From: Aquarana catesbeiana
Taxonomy: Eukaryota > Chordata > Amphibia > Anura > Ranidae
Assembly: GCF_042186555.1 (NCBI RefSeq)
Contig: NC_133325.1
Coordinates: 90,486,982 to 90,550,981 of the forward strand
Direction: 5' to 3'
DNA: 64,000 nt
Position 1 is the first letter of the stretch. Each line of letters begins with the position of its first letter. This document shows positions 42,970 to 54,817 of this stretch, piece by piece. The notes under the pieces were generated by a model. It was not told where the DNA came from. It ran no database searches and was given only the letters and a program-made list of their open reading frames with translations. Made by a program: the position numbers and the translations under genes.

Positions 42970-43341
42970 CATAGCTCCCGACTGTCCCTGATTTCGAGGG
43001 ACTTCCCTGATTTGGAGCAATGTCCCTCTGTCCCTCTTTCCTCCTCATTTGTCCCTCATTTTGGTCTGATCTATATAGTTGTATATAAAATGCACTTTTA
43101 TCTTTCAAAAAGTGTTTCCCAGTGCTAAACCTTTCATCCAATTTCTAAATTGCTGCATTTGTAAATTTCAAAAGCCAGCATAAAGGAATAGTAGTTGTAA
43201 AAAAAAGCCCTCGTGCATTTAGTTAACCTTTTTTTTTGGTTAATTCTCCTTTAAGAGGGTGTGGCAGGGGGTGTGTCCTATGCCTACATACATTTGGTAG
43301 TAGGTGTCCCTCATTCCCATCTCAAAATGTTGGGAGGTATG
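42970..43341. mobile_element. hAT-type MITE with CATACCTCCCAACT ends, copy 2
   Basis: Collinear with 20579-20949: CCCTGATTTCGAGGGACT near the left end, TCTATATAGTTGTATATAAAA inside, and GTTGGGAGGTATG at the right end (43341). It is flanked by TGTGTACG (42962-42969) and TGTGTATG (43342-43349), 7 of 8 matching. About 372 bp, non-coding. Confidence 0.85.
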
Positions 43342-43599
43342 TGTGTATGTCATTGTGTCACATGGAGCGGACTGGAAGAGTAATGCTCTCATTGGATGGT
43401 TCGTAGGAGCCCTTCCATAGGTACTACAAGCAGGGATGAGCTCAGGTTCTAAACAAATCCAGAAAGAAGCTGTCACTCCGACCCGGTGCTATCCAATCAG
43501 CTGCAGGCAGGGCGTTCTCCACAGCCACATGTACACCAAGGGGAGGGGATGCTCATGACTTCATAGACCTTATATAGCCTAATGACACTGACCTGTGGC

Positions 43600-43915
43600 C
43601 ATGCAGCCCCAGTTCACACCAGTGCAATTTGACAGGTCCAAATCGCATGACAAGTCACGCCCTAATGTTGGCAATGGAACAGTTCAAATCGGTGCGACGC
43701 CGACTTTGCGGTGCTGCACTGATTTGAAAAAGTAGCACCTGTGCTACTTTTGGTGATTTCAGGCTCGACTTGCACAGACACCTGTGCATGAAGTCGCCCA
43801 AATGTCAGCCAAGTCGCACCTGAAGTTGCACTGACATGCGGCTTTGAGATTGTGCGATTTCAAGTGAAGTCGCACAAATTCAAGGTTGGATTTGTGTAAA
43901 CCAGGGCTTAAGGTA
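43600..43915. mobile_element. MITE with AGTTCACACCAGTGCAA end
   Basis: Left CCCAGTTCACACCAGTG; right TTGTGTAAACCAGGGCTTAA is the mirrored end. The interior repeats GTCGCA/TGCGAC and AAGTCGCAC motifs, as in the 10168-10740 elements. Non-coding. Confidence 0.65.
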
Positions 43916-44829
43916 AATCTTTTTTTTTTTTATTTAGGTAGGGTAAGGTAGAGTAAGACTCAGAGGCTTCAATAGGAGGACAGCCATACAGGGAAAGGCC
44001 CCAGCAAGGTGCCACTTCTGCACGTGCAGGTTTGCTGTCCCCTATTGCTACAGTACTTAACAGTTCCTAATTCAAACATAACAGTTCTCTCAGCTTTAAG
44101 GCTTTTGCGGTGGTACCTCCCTCAAACGTCACCTACGCGTCCCTAGCTTGGCACTTCAGATACCTTCAAGCTTCACCCCTGCTGACCGGCTTGGTCCCTA
44201 GCTTGACACACAAGGCTGCTCTGCAAGCGTCACCTCCGCTGGTTGGGTCCCGGACTGGATCACTGCATGAAGTTTCCTGATTCCCCACCGTGCCCGTTCA
44301 GTGAGAATCTTGCTCTGATACTTGCATCAATTACTCACTGTGGTCCCTGGTAACAAGGTGGATGGTCCCTTAGTGGCGACAGCTTCCCTTCTACCTCCGA
44401 CCACAACAGGTTCTCCGGCTGGCAGAACTGTCACTTTTAGTTGGACTGCAAGCCGCAGTCCCAACCCTGCGCTGCCCTCTTACTTCTGGATAGGCCCTCA
44501 CATAGCCTGGCAGCCAGATGCCCCCAGGATAGGCCCAATCTCCGGCCTAGCAGCCCAGGGCAGACAACACATATCCACCCAGACGGCAGTACGGGTGGCA
44601 TAGAACATAGATCACCTAACTCTACCCAAACATATAGGATCTCCCACCAGGCCAAGGGATTCAAGAAAACCCCTGCCCATAGGCTGAGATACCCTATATA
44701 CCCATAACCTGACCTTGAGTTGTCCTTCTCATACCTAGTACCACCAAGTGCCCTACCACCTAGTGGTAGAAGAGAAAAGTACAACAAGGCGAAACTTAGG
44801 GAGAAATCAATGGATCTCTAATAATTTAA
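43916..44829. other. Unassigned, no gene supported
   Basis: Moderately GC-rich. The content GGTCCCTAGCTTG(G/A)CAC occurs twice (about 44140 and 44190), suggesting an old tandem duplication or LTR-like repeat. The 93- and 116-residue frames here lack recognisable domains and overlap on opposite strands, so neither is called. Confidence 0.35.
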
Positions 44830-45291
44830 CTATGGTAGCTACCCCTGACAAGGAATTGGGAAGTGGTTAATGTGGCAGTTCTGCGTTTGGCCTTTCTAAT
44901 TAACCATAAGTGGGACTATGCTCTCAGCTCTTGGAGGATAACCCCTAATTAATGGCATGGCGAAATGCCAATCTGTGTTCCTTTTTTATTTTTTCACTAA
45001 TGTTTGCACCTATATATACTGGTGTTGTTGGTTTTTGACTTTTCTTTATGTTTGTTGCACCACTACCTGCCAAGATACCCACGTCGTAAATATACTCAAC
45101 GCTTCAACATCCTACTCAGAATCTTCTCAACAAGTTCTACAAGTTCTGCAGAACTGTAAGTTTCTGCTTCCCTATAAGCATCTCTGAAGCACCTAGCATA
45201 ATCTCACCGCTAGAGGGCTCCAACTTCCACCTCATGGATAAAATAGAAAAATGGGTCTGAAAATAATATCTCTGAATGCACATGGCCTTAA
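44830..45291 (+). mobile_element. L1/Tx1-like LINE: region before ORF2 and ORF2 start
   Basis: About 45251 reads MGLKIISLNAHGL, the conserved N-terminus of the APE-type endonuclease of L1 ORF2. The preceding few hundred bases resemble an inter-ORF linker. The frame is then cut by the TTAA MITE at 45292. This is the 5'-most recognisable part of the composite L1 copy that reaches to about 51120. Confidence 0.65.
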
Positions 45292-45624
45292 AGGGTAAGT
45301 CCACCTTACAGAAAAATCTGTAAGGTGAACTAACACAGGACCCCCCCCCCCCCTGGTTCCACTGACCTGCATGGCAGTGATCTCCCGTTATGAGCCCTGC
45401 TACAACCGCCTCACGACCCCAGAGCTTATTTTCTCATAAGCGTACCCAAGGAGGGACATTTAGAAGCATTCTAATTGGTCGGTGCCGTCACATGGGTGGT
45501 ACCGATCAATCAGAACCCGCGAAGCTCGTCCTCTCAGCAGGGAAGAAGAGAGAAGGGGGGGGCGAGGAGGGGGTCCTGTGTAAGTTCACCTTACAGATTT
45601 ATCGGGAAAAGGTGAACTTACACT
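45292..45624. mobile_element. TTAA-flanked MITE inserted in L1
   Basis: TTAA at 45288-45291 and 45625-45628 flanks AGGGTAAGTCCACCTTACAG ... GGTGAACTTACACT. The CTGTAAGGTGAACT/AGTTCACCTTACAG arms are inverted. A TTAA target is typical of piggyBac-like elements. If it is removed, the L1 frame HGLKG appears to resume. Same family as 30879-31705. Confidence 0.8.
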
Positions 45625-45689
45625 TTAAGGGAGTTGTAAAGTCTCAAGAGCATATTAAATAAGGGCATTAGCTAATGCATCCCATTGGG

Positions 45690-46797
45690 TAATACATTTA
45701 AAAGAGCGAACAAAACTCCTGGATGGCTTAAGTCCAATGTAAAAATGCATATAAAAGCAAAGGAGAAGGCCTTCAAAAAATACAGGGTTGAGGGAACATC
45801 ATCAGCATTCAGACTTTATAAAGAATGCAACAAGAAATGTAAGGGTGCAATAAGGACGACTAAGATAGAACATGAAAGACACATAGCAGAGGAGAGCAAA
45901 AAGAAAATCTCAAGAAATTCTTTAGGTATGTAAACAGTAAAAAAGGGAAGACAGACCATATTGCCCCAGAATGAGGAAGGACATCTGGTTGCAAAGGATG
46001 GCGAGATGGCAAAGGCATTGAATTTATTCTTCCCCTCAGTCTTCACAAGGAAATCGGGGGGGCTTCAGTAACCAAAACTGCAGTGTTTATCCTCATGACA
46101 CATCACAGGAAGCACCTCCATGGTTAACAGAGGACAGAATTAAAATTAGACTTGGGAAACTTAACGTTAAAAAATCAGCGGGACCAGATGGCTTGCACCC
46201 GAGGGCACTTAGGGAACTCAGTCCAGTAATTGCCAGACCATTGTTCCTAATTTTTACTGACAGTCTACTGACTGGAATGGTACCAGCTGATTGGAGAAAA
46301 GCCAATGTAGCACCAATATTTAAAAAGGGCCCAAAATACATCCCTGGGAATTACAGACCAGTTAGCCTAACATCAATAGTATGTAAATTTTTGGAGGGGA
46401 TGATAAGGGACTATATTACGAGATTTTAGTAATGAGAACAGTATCATTAGCAGTAATTAGCATGGATTCATGAAGAATCATTCTTGCCAAACCAATCTAT
46501 TAACCTTCTATGAGGAAGTGAGTTGCCATCTAGATAAAGGAAGGCCCGTAGACATGGTGTATCTGGATTTTGCAAAAGCATTTGACACAGTTCCCCATAA
46601 ACGTTTACTGTACAAAATAAGGTCTGTTGGCATGGACTATAGGGTGAGTACATGGATTTAAAACTGGCTACAAGGGTGAGTTCAGAGGGTGGTGATAAAT
46701 GGGGAGTACTTGGAATGGTCAGGGGTGGGTATTGGGGTCCCCCAGGGTTCTGTGCTGGGACCAATCCTATTTAATTTGTTTATAAACGACCTGGAGA
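45690..46797 (+). pseudogene. CR1/Rex1-like LINE internal fragment (reverse transcriptase)
   Basis: Frames read YKECNKKCKGAIRTTKIEHE, then LHPRALRELSPVIARPLFLI, MVPADWRKANVAPIFKKG, NYRPVSLTSIVCKFLE, QTNLLTFYEEV, VDMVYLDFAKAFDTVPHKRL and GSVLGPILFNLFINDLE. This covers the fingers and first palm motif (DFAKAFD) of the reverse transcriptase. It stops just after FINDLE, before the DD motif. Being cut at both ends is unusual for a LINE insertion and implies a later deletion or template switch. Frameshifts at about 45930 and 46430. Confidence 0.85.
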
Positions 46798-48522
46798 AAC
46801 TCCACTTTTAAGAAAACCTCTCATAGGAACACTCTATCCACCTTCTTAAAGGACAATAATTTATATGACCCATGGAGATGTCTGCATGCATCAGAAAAGG
46901 ACTACACCTTCTTTTCCATCCCACATCAGTCCTACTCAAAAGTACAACATGAAAAAAATATGAAACCCTCTAAGGCTACATACTATGCAAAAGGTAACAA
47001 AGCCAGGCGTTTGTTGGCCAACTACCTCAATGCCAGGCAATCTAAATCTAAACTATCCTCATTAATGCATCCCGTTACGGGAAAGATGTTTTTTCACCCT
47101 AAAGAAATAGCAAATGCTTTTAAGTCATGTTACTCTTGTCTATATAACTTAAAAGACGATTCGGAGTCGCCTCAACCTTCATCAGATAACATATCAGAAT
47201 TTTTAACAGATCTAAACCTGCCATCACTAACCCCCCAGCAGCTTACCTCATTGAATCATCCCATATCAGATGAGGACATTTTATTGGCTATTAAAACCAT
47301 GCCAAAAGGAAAATCCCCAGATACTGAAGGATTCTCAGCAGAATATTATCAGGAATTTGCTGAAGTACTGCTTCCACATCTAAACAAAGTGTTTAATAGG
47401 GCTGCGACCTTAGCTCCTTTTCCTCCAGAAATGCTCAGGGCAATCAAAGTAACACTTCCTAAACCAGGGAAGGCTCCTGACCGCCCTCAAAATTTTCGCA
47501 CAATTTCTCTACTCAATTCGGATTTAAAACTTTATCCGAAAAGTTATAGCTAATAGATTGCTAGACATATCCCCGACTCTAATTCAAGCCGATCAGGTGG
47601 GCTTTGTGAAGGGTAGGCAAGCAGCAGACAGTACAAGATGCATGTTCAATTTACTGAGAATAGCAGAAATCCGCAAATCTCCATCAGTCTTTCTGGCATT
47701 GGATGCTGAAAAGGCATTTGATAAGGTCCATTGGGGATACCTTCAGACCACTTTAACCAAATTTGGTTTCCAGGGCCTTATCAAACGCGCCATTTCTGCG
47801 CTTTACACCAGTCCATCTGCTCAAGTTTTCACCTCTATTGTAATATCTGACCACTTCTTCATTACAAATGGCACGCGTCAGGGGTGTCACCTTTCTCCAC
47901 GAATTTTCTCACTAATTATGGAGCCATTAGCTGCCTTTATTAGATCCCATCCCCAGATTCATGGCATCACAGTAAGCGAACAGGTGCATAAAATAGGGCT
48001 GTTCACAGATGATGTGATTCTAAACTCTCGTACTTGTGTACCTCTCTCACATACCCTTCAACACAGAATTATGAGGCTAATTATGGGGCTCTATTGAAGC
48101 TAATTGTAGAAGATTTTTCCCACATAGGGAAACTTATATTTTCTTGAATGGGGAGAGCACCCAAACTGTTGTATTGTTTTTACACAATCCCTATACAAGT
48201 CCCTATAAGCTTTTTTTGTGCCATTAACGCAGCCTGTTCGGCATTTTATATGGCAATGAAAAAAGCCTTGCATAGCGTACTCCATTATAGGCATGCATAA
48301 ATGTAGAGGTGGAGTGGAACTCCCAATGCTTCGCAGTTACTACTTTTCCACTATACTACATGAAATCAAAGCCTGGTTTCTGCGTTTAAACAATGAGTGA
48401 ATATCGAACGCGCTATGACACTAAATCACGACCTACAATCATTATTGCTGGCAGGAGCTGTTTCCATTGCTAACTCCAATAACCCTCTCCCCTCTATTTT
48501 AGCTTCTATCGAGGTGTGGAAA
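46798..48522 (+). pseudogene. L1/Tx1-like ORF2, endonuclease end and reverse transcriptase
   Basis: It resumes L1 with NNLYDPWRCLHASEKDYTFF (endonuclease C-terminal part), then KMFFHPKEIANAFKSCY, TMPKGKSPDTEGFSAEYYQ, FRTISLLNSDLKLY, QVGFVKGRQAADSTR, VFLALDAEKAFDKVHWGYL and GTRQGCHLSP. The second palm motif is FTDD in place of FADD. Frame breaks at about 47550 and 48097, plus the Tc1 insertion at 48525, show it is dead. Confidence 0.9.
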
Positions 48523-48524
48523 TA

Positions 48525-50077
48525 CAGTTGTGCTCATAAGTTTACATACCCTGGCAGAATTTATGATTTCTTGGCCATTTTTCAGAGAATATGAATGATA
48601 ACACAAAAACATTTCTTTCACTCATGGTTAGTGTTTGGCTGAAGCCATTTATTATCAATCAACTGTGTTTACTCTTTTTAAATCATAATGGAAACTACCC
48701 AAATGACCCTGATCAAAAGTTTACATACCCTGGTGATTTTGGCCTGATAACATGCACACAAGTTGACACAAAGGGGTTTGAATGGCTATTAAGGGTAACC
48801 ATCCTCACCTGTGTAGTGTGTGTGTATAAAAGGTCAGTGTGTTTCTGGACTCCTGAAAGACCCTTGCATCTTTCATCCAATGCTGCACTGACAATTCTGC
48901 ATTCTGAGTCATGGGGAAAGCAAAAGAATCGTCAAAGGATCTGCGGCAAAAAGTAGTTAAACTGTATAAGACAGGAAAGGGATATAAAAAGATATCAAAT
49001 ACATTGAGAATGCCAATCAGCAGTGTTCAAACTCTAATCAAGAAGTGGAAAATGAGGGGTTCTCTTGAAACCAAACCATGGTCAGGTAGACCAACTAAAA
49101 TTTCAGCCACAACTGCCAGGAAAATTGTTTGGGATGCAAAGAAAAACCCACAAATAACTTCAGGTGAAATACAAGACTCTCTGAAAACATGTGGTGTGGC
49201 TGTTTCAAGATGCAGAATAAGGAGGCACTTGAAGAAAGTTGGGCTGCATGGTTGAGTCGCCAGAAGAAAGCCATTACTGCGCAAATGCCACAAAGTATCC
49301 CGCTTACATTATGCCAAACAGCACAGAGACAAGCCTCAAACCTTCTGGCACAAAGTCATTTGGAGTGATGAGACCAAAATTTAGCTTTTTGCCCACAACC
49401 ATAAACGCTACATTTGGAGAGGAGTCAACAAGGCCTATGTTGAAAGGTACGGAGGTGGATTGCTGATATTTTGGGGATGTGTGAGCTACAACGGCACAAG
49501 AAATTTGTTCAAAATTGTTGGCAAGATGAATGCAGTATGTTATCAAAAAATACTGGAGGAACATTTGCATTCATCAGCCAGGAAGCTGCGCATGGGGTGA
49601 ACACAAGGCCAAGTGGACCTGTCATTGGCTACAGCAGAATCTGGAGTGGCCATCTCAGTCTCCTGACCTCAATATCATTGAGCCACTCTGGGGAGATCTC
49701 AAATGTGCAGTTCATGCAAGACAGCCCAGTAATTTACAGAAACTGAAGGCTTTTTGCCAAGAGGAATGGGCAGCTTTAACATCTGAGAAGATAAAGAGCC
49801 TCATCTGCAAATACCACAAAAGACTTCAAGCTGTCATTGATGTTAAAGGGGGCAATACACGGTATTAAGAACTTGGGTATGTAATCTTTTGATCAGGGTC
49901 ATTTGGGTAATTTCTGTTGCCATTATGATTTAAAAAGAGTTGATTGATAATAAATGGCTTCAGCCAAGCACTAACCATGAGGGAAAGAAAAGTTTTTGTG
50001 TTATAATTCATATTCTCTGAAAAATGGCCAAGAAATCATAAATTCTGCCAGGGTATGTAAACTTATGAGCAAAACTG
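48525..50077 (+). mobile_element. Nearly complete Tc1-like transposon, 1553 bp
   Basis: The ends CAGTTGTGCTCATAAGTTTA (48525) and TAAACTTATGAGCAAAACTG (to 50077) are inverted, and the arms extend about 210 bp. Each arm has an outer and an inner AAGTTTACATACCCTGG-like block, the IR/DR arrangement. The TA target is duplicated at 48523-48524 and 50078-50079. The host is the L1 ORF2 frame, which resumes after 50080. The transposase is broken. Confidence 0.95.
48911..49868 (+). pseudogene. Tc1-like transposase, frame-broken
   Basis: From ATG 48911, residues 1-114 give MGKAKESSKDLRQKVVKLYK, the first helix-turn-helix, then a GRPTK hinge and the second DNA-binding domain ending in RHLKKVGLHG, followed by TGA at 49253-49255. 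The downstream core continues in other frames: IWSDETK (first catalytic Asp) near 49365, immediately followed by a TAG, and WPSQSPDLNIIEPLWGDLK (catalytic Glu) near 49650. The second Asp region is corrupted near 49596 (a TGA where a DNDP-type motif is expected). It cannot make active enzyme. Confidence 0.92.
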
Positions 50078-50079
50078 TA

Positions 50080-51120
50080 TATACTGAATCATACTAACCC
50101 TAAACACCCTTGTGTAACCCTAGATATTCCCTTGAGAGCTTACAAGCATCTCTTACCTTCGTTAAATGTCTCATAGTGGCTGAGAAGGGGACTCACCACC
50201 TACAAAGACCCCACAGAGCAAACAGTGGGTAATCTTGCCTACTCCCACCTAAGACTATGCAATTTTCACCACACACATCCCTCCTCAAGCATTGACATAG
50301 GCGCCAAACTCTGGCAATACTTAAATCAGCATAATTCTATCAAAGGGGGCATCTCCTGGTTCAGGAGATGGTGCGTCACCTTTGTGTTGGCGTTGGTGTG
50401 GTAGTGTGGGTAACCTAATGTATATTATGTGGACCTGCAAATCTCTCAAGAGTTTCTGGAACTCAGTTTTTCCCCTTATTTCACAAGTTACCGGTATTCT
50501 AACCACCCCAACGCCAAACTTAGCCTTGTTAGGTCTGATGATAAACTCCTCTACGCAGTACCAAATTATAGTTTATACGATCACCTCCGCGTGGAAGTCA
50601 TCCAACGCATTAAATATATCGGAAGTCAGTAGAAGGGTAAATTCCCACTACTGTTACGAGAAATTCCTAGCAATTAATAACCAAGGCTTAAAACCTTTCC
50701 AAACTAAGTGGAGATACTGGGACTCTATTTTTAAATCAGAATTATGACATTAAGAACTTTTACGGCTCTGAAGTTTCTGGATTACTGTGTTTAATACAAA
50801 AGATGGTGCAGGTAGCTTTATTTGTTTTAGTTGTATTCATTTTATTTTTCGTTATTATTTGTTTCTTCTGGTTTCCACTTTTAACTCCTAATCTATGTAC
50901 ATGGAATCTGCTGATATTCGGCAATATGCACTTGATAAACTGACATGTAAGACAGGATAGAGATGTTCAATGACCAGCGATAGGTGGATAGGTTATAGTA
51001 AATATGCAGCTCATTGAAAGTTGATTTATGTTTGCTTTTGTTCTTAATATGTCTCTCTATGTTGATTTAGAGGTTCCTGTGTGTATCTCTTATGAATATA
51101 ATGGACAATATTATATCTAT
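50080..51120 (+). pseudogene. L1/Tx1-like ORF2 C-terminus and 3' UTR
   Basis: After the Tc1, the translation carries GAKLWQYLNQ, GGISWFRRWC, MYIMWTCKSLKSFWNSVFPL (the zinc-knuckle-like end of L1 ORF2), SAWKSSNALNISE and FLAINNQGLKPFQTKWRYW ending at TGA 50745-50747. An AT-rich 3' UTR follows. No poly-A tail is visible before the repeat at 51124. Confidence 0.8.
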
Positions 51121-51123
51121 ATC

Positions 51124-51374
51124 ATACCTCCCAACTTTTGAACTTCAGAATGAGGGACACTTGAGGAAGGAAGTAACCTTGCATAGCGTGTTGCGGCAAA
51201 TGTGGGTGTGGTCAAACTCTTGACGGTGGGAGGTGCTTAAGGGGTGTCATTAAACAAAACTCGGGCTTCCTTGTACCTATAAAATATGCTTTTATTACTG
51301 TTCCTCAAGCAAGAGTCTCATGGATACAAACAAACCCTAGCACATTTATTTAAATAAAAGGCTAAAAGGGTGCA
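51124..51374. mobile_element. CATACCTCCCAACT-type MITE end, truncated
   Basis: CATACCTCCCAACTTTTGAAC at 51124, with AGAATGAGGGACAC downstream, matches the ends of the hAT MITE family. No partner end is found nearby, so the element is truncated or scrambled before the minisatellite. Confidence 0.5.
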
Positions 51375-51955
51375 GGGTTTTGGAGTGCACTTAGTACAGA
51401 GTGCAGGGTTCTGGGATGAACTACATACAGAGTGCCAGGTTCTAGCATGAGCTACATACAGAGTGCAGGGTTCTGGGGTGAGCTGCGTACAGAGTGCAGG
51501 GTTCTGGGATGAGCTGCCTACAGAGTGCAAGGTTCTGGGATGAGCTGCCTACAGAGTGCAGGGTTCTGGAATGAGCTGCCCACAGAGTGCAGGGTTCTGG
51601 GATGAGCTGCCTACAGAATGCAGGCTTCTGGGATGAGCTACGTACAGGGTGCAGGGCTCTCAGATGAGCTACATACAGGGTGCATGGATCTGGGATGAGC
51701 TACATGCAGGGTGCAGGGTTCTGGGATGAGCTATGTACATGGTGCAGGGTTCTGGGATGAGCTATGTACATGGTTCAGGGTTCTGGGATGAGCTATGTAC
51801 AGGGTGCAGGGTTCTAGGATGAGCTATATACAGGGTGCAGGGTTCTGGGATGAGCAATGTACAGGGTGCAGGGTTCTGGGATGAGCAATGTACAGGGTGC
51901 AGGGTTCTGGGATGAGCTATGTACAGGGTGCAGGGTTCTAGGACAGAGATCATGT
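51375..51955. repeat. 31-bp minisatellite
   Basis: About 18 tandem copies of a 31-bp unit, GGGATGAGCTACATACAGAG plus TGCAGGGTTCT, with variants CTGCCTAC, CTATGTAC and GCAATGTAC. It passes directly into the 37-bp array through TTCTAGGACAGAGATC. Confidence 0.95.
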
Positions 51956-52047
51956 ATACACTGTACATACACTGATAGGACGGAGATCATATATACACTG
52001 TAAATACACTGATAGGACGGAGATCATATATACACTGTAAATACACT

Positions 52048-53863
52048 CAGGGCTGGCCCTACCATGGGACCCGGTGGGACCTTGGGTCCCGCACGGCACT
52101 TTCAGAGGGCCGGCAAACTCCCGCCCGCCAGCAAGTCCGTTCTGCCTGCTCCGCTGCTTATTTAACGGACAGTAGATGCAGAGCACCAATGTGTACTTTT
52201 AGTTCCTGGTGACGGTGGAACGCACGATGGGGCGGACGGAAATGATGGCCTCCCACATCTTGCATCACTGATGACATCACGACCGCCCCATCGAGTGTTC
52301 CACCGTCACCAGGAACTAAAAGTACACACCGGGCGTCTGCATCTACTGGCCCGATCGGTTCCCATGAAATAAGCAGCGGAGCGAGCTGGCTGGCGGGAGT
52401 TTGCCGCCCCTCTGAAAGTGCCACTTGGCTGTTAGAAATCATGGGGTCCCGTACAGCCTATCTGATGGGGCCCCCTTCAACCCGGTGGCAGGCGACGTGG
52501 CATGTGACAAGCTGCTTCTGCTGACAAGTGACGTGGCAAGTGACACACTGCACCTACTGACAAGTGACATGGCAAGTGACACGCATCTGCTGACAAGTGA
52601 CATGGCAAGTGACAAGCTGCATCTGCTGACAAGTGATGTGGCAAGTGACATGCTGCATCTGGTGGCAGGCAACAGTGGCAAGTGACACGCTCAGGGCTTC
52701 CACTGATTCTGCATTATGGTGAGTTGAACTATTTAATTTGATATTACAATGTAATAATAGAAATAATGCGCTTCAATCATCCTGACACCATAACAACCAT
52801 GGTGCCGGGATGATTGAAGCGCCAACACCAGGTGTTTGGAGTAAAGTGGGCCGGTCTGGATGAAGTCCAGGGCCAAATTTTTGTCCCAGTCCAGGGCAGA
52901 GCACTCGCTGCCATACCCACACAGCGGACTGCCCGCCCATCCTCTCCGCGGCTCCCCCCCATTGCTGCAGACAAATGCATTGTCGGGACAAGAGGCAGAA
53001 ACTGCAGGAGAAAGTCAGCTGACCAGCTGACAGCCAACAGCATGAAGGGGGAGGAGCTTTCTGCTGTGAGCAGAGACACCATGTTGGAAAAAGCATCGCT
53101 GGAGGCACGACTGACACTGTAAGCAAGTAAGTGCCAGTGCCACTGATCACATTCCCACCACCACATCTGTCTCTGACTAACCCCCCCCCCCACCACCACC
53201 ACCACCGCTGCCTCTGACTGAACCCCCCCACCACCACCACCACCGCTGCCTCTGACTGAACCCCCCCACCACGACCACCGCTGCCTCTGACTGAACCCCC
53301 ACCACCACGACCACCGCAGCCTCTGACTGAACCCCCCACCACCACTGCCTCTGTCTGAACCCCCCCACCACCACCACCACCGCTGCCTCTGACTGAACTC
53401 CCCCCCACCACCACTGCCTCTGACTGAACCCCCCCACCACCACTGCCTCTGTCTGAACCCCCCCACCACCACCGCAGCCTCTGACTGAACCCCCCCACCA
53501 CCACTGCCTCTGTCTGAACCCCCCACCACCACCACTGCCTCTGACTGAACCCCCCACCACCACTGCCTCTGTCTGAACCCCCCCACCACCACCGCAGCCT
53601 CTGACTGAACCCCCCCACCACCACTGCCTCTGTCTGAACCCCCCCACCACCACCGCAGCCTCTGACTGAACCCCCCACCACCGCTGCCTCTGACTGAACC
53701 CCCCCACCACCACCACCGCTGCCTCTGACTGAACCCCCCATATAAAATAATGGATGTAGGAGGCCTTTTAGTCAATGTGAATTTTTTTTTTTTGAGGGGG
53801 GGGGGGGGGGGCACAGCATTTCATTCTTGGACCCAGGCAGCACAATGTCTTGGGCCAGCCCTG
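52048..53863. mobile_element. Non-autonomous hAT-type element, 1816 bp, in the 37-bp array
   Basis: The ends CAGGGCTGGCCCTACC (52048) and GGGCCAGCCCTG (to 53863) are inverted. Flanks are AATACACT (52040-52047) and CATACACT (53864-53871), 7 of 8 matching, derived from the array unit. The interior contains a long hairpin (CTTTTAGTTCCTGGTGACGG near 52195, mirrored near 52310), GACAAGTGAC(A/G)TGGCA tandem units at 52495-52690, a CAATCATCC/GGATGATTG hairpin near 52775, and the C-rich minisatellite at 53180. No transposase. Confidence 0.88.
53180..53740. repeat. C-rich CCACCACCACCGCTGCCTCTGACTGAAC minisatellite within hAT
   Basis: About 17 units of GCCTCTGACTGAACCCCCCC plus ACCACCACC(ACC), 29-38 bp, with GTCTGAAC and GCAGCC variants. 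The antisense frames give long Gly/Trp-rich sequences on two frames at once, which shows they are repeat artefacts. Confidence 0.92.
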
Positions 53864-54817
53864 CATACACTGATAGGACGGAGATCATATATACACTGTA
53901 TATACACTGATAGGACAGAGATCATATATACACCGTACATACACTGATAGGACAGAGATCATATATACACTGTATATACACTGATAGGACAGAGATCTTA
54001 TATACACTGATAGGACAGAGATTATATATACACTGTACATACACTGATAGGACAGAGATCATATATACACTGTATATACACTGATAGGACGGAGATCATA
54101 TATACACTGTATATACACTGATAGGACGGAGATCGTATATACACCGTACATACACTGATAGGACAGAGATTATATATACACGGTATATACACTGATAGGA
54201 CGGAGATCGTATATACACCGTACATACACTGATAGGACGGAGATCATATATACACTGTATATACAGTGATAGGACGGAGATTATATATACACTGTACATA
54301 CACTGATAGGACGGAGATCATATATACACTGTATATACACTGATAGGACGGAGATTATATATACACTGTATATACACTGATAGGATGGAGATCGTATATA
54401 CACTGTATATACACTGTTAGGACGGAGATCATATATACACTGATAGGACGGAGATCATATATACACTGTATATAGACTGATAGCACAGAGATCAAATATA
54501 CACTGTACATAGTTACATAGTAGGCGAGGTTAAAAAAATACACAAGTCCAACCTATGTGTGTGATTATATGTCAGTATTACATTGTATTTCCCTGTATGT
54601 TGCGGTCGTTCAGGTGCTTATCTAATAGTTTTTTGAAACTATTGATGCCCCCCGCTGAGACCACCGACTGTGGAAGGGAATTCCACATCCTTGCTGCTCT
54701 TACAGTAAAGGACCCTCTACATAGTTTAAGGTTAAACCTCTTTTCTTCTAATTTTAATGAGTGGCCACATGTCTTGTTAAACTCCCTCCCACGAAAAAGT
54801 TTTATCTCTATTGTGGG

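Larger units (their letters stand above)
51956..54506. repeat. 37-bp minisatellite, interrupted by a hAT element
   Basis: The unit is GATAGGACGGAGATCATATA plus TACACTGTATATACACT, 37 bp, with shortened ~25-bp units such as at 53999. Two to three units precede the hAT at 52048, and about 17 follow it (53864-54506). Leftover units reappear at 56320-56365 beyond the CR1 insertion, so the array once continued there. Confidence 0.93.

Noticed and set aside
44322..44787. Opposing frames of 93 and 116 residues
   Set aside because: They overlap on opposite strands with no domain similarity, no splice sites of note and an unassigned repeat-like background.
52773..53814. Gly/Trp/Gln-rich antisense frames of 322, 345 and 179 residues
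   Set aside because: All come from the CCACCACCACCGCTGCCTCTGACTGAAC array inside a hAT element and overlap in three frames.
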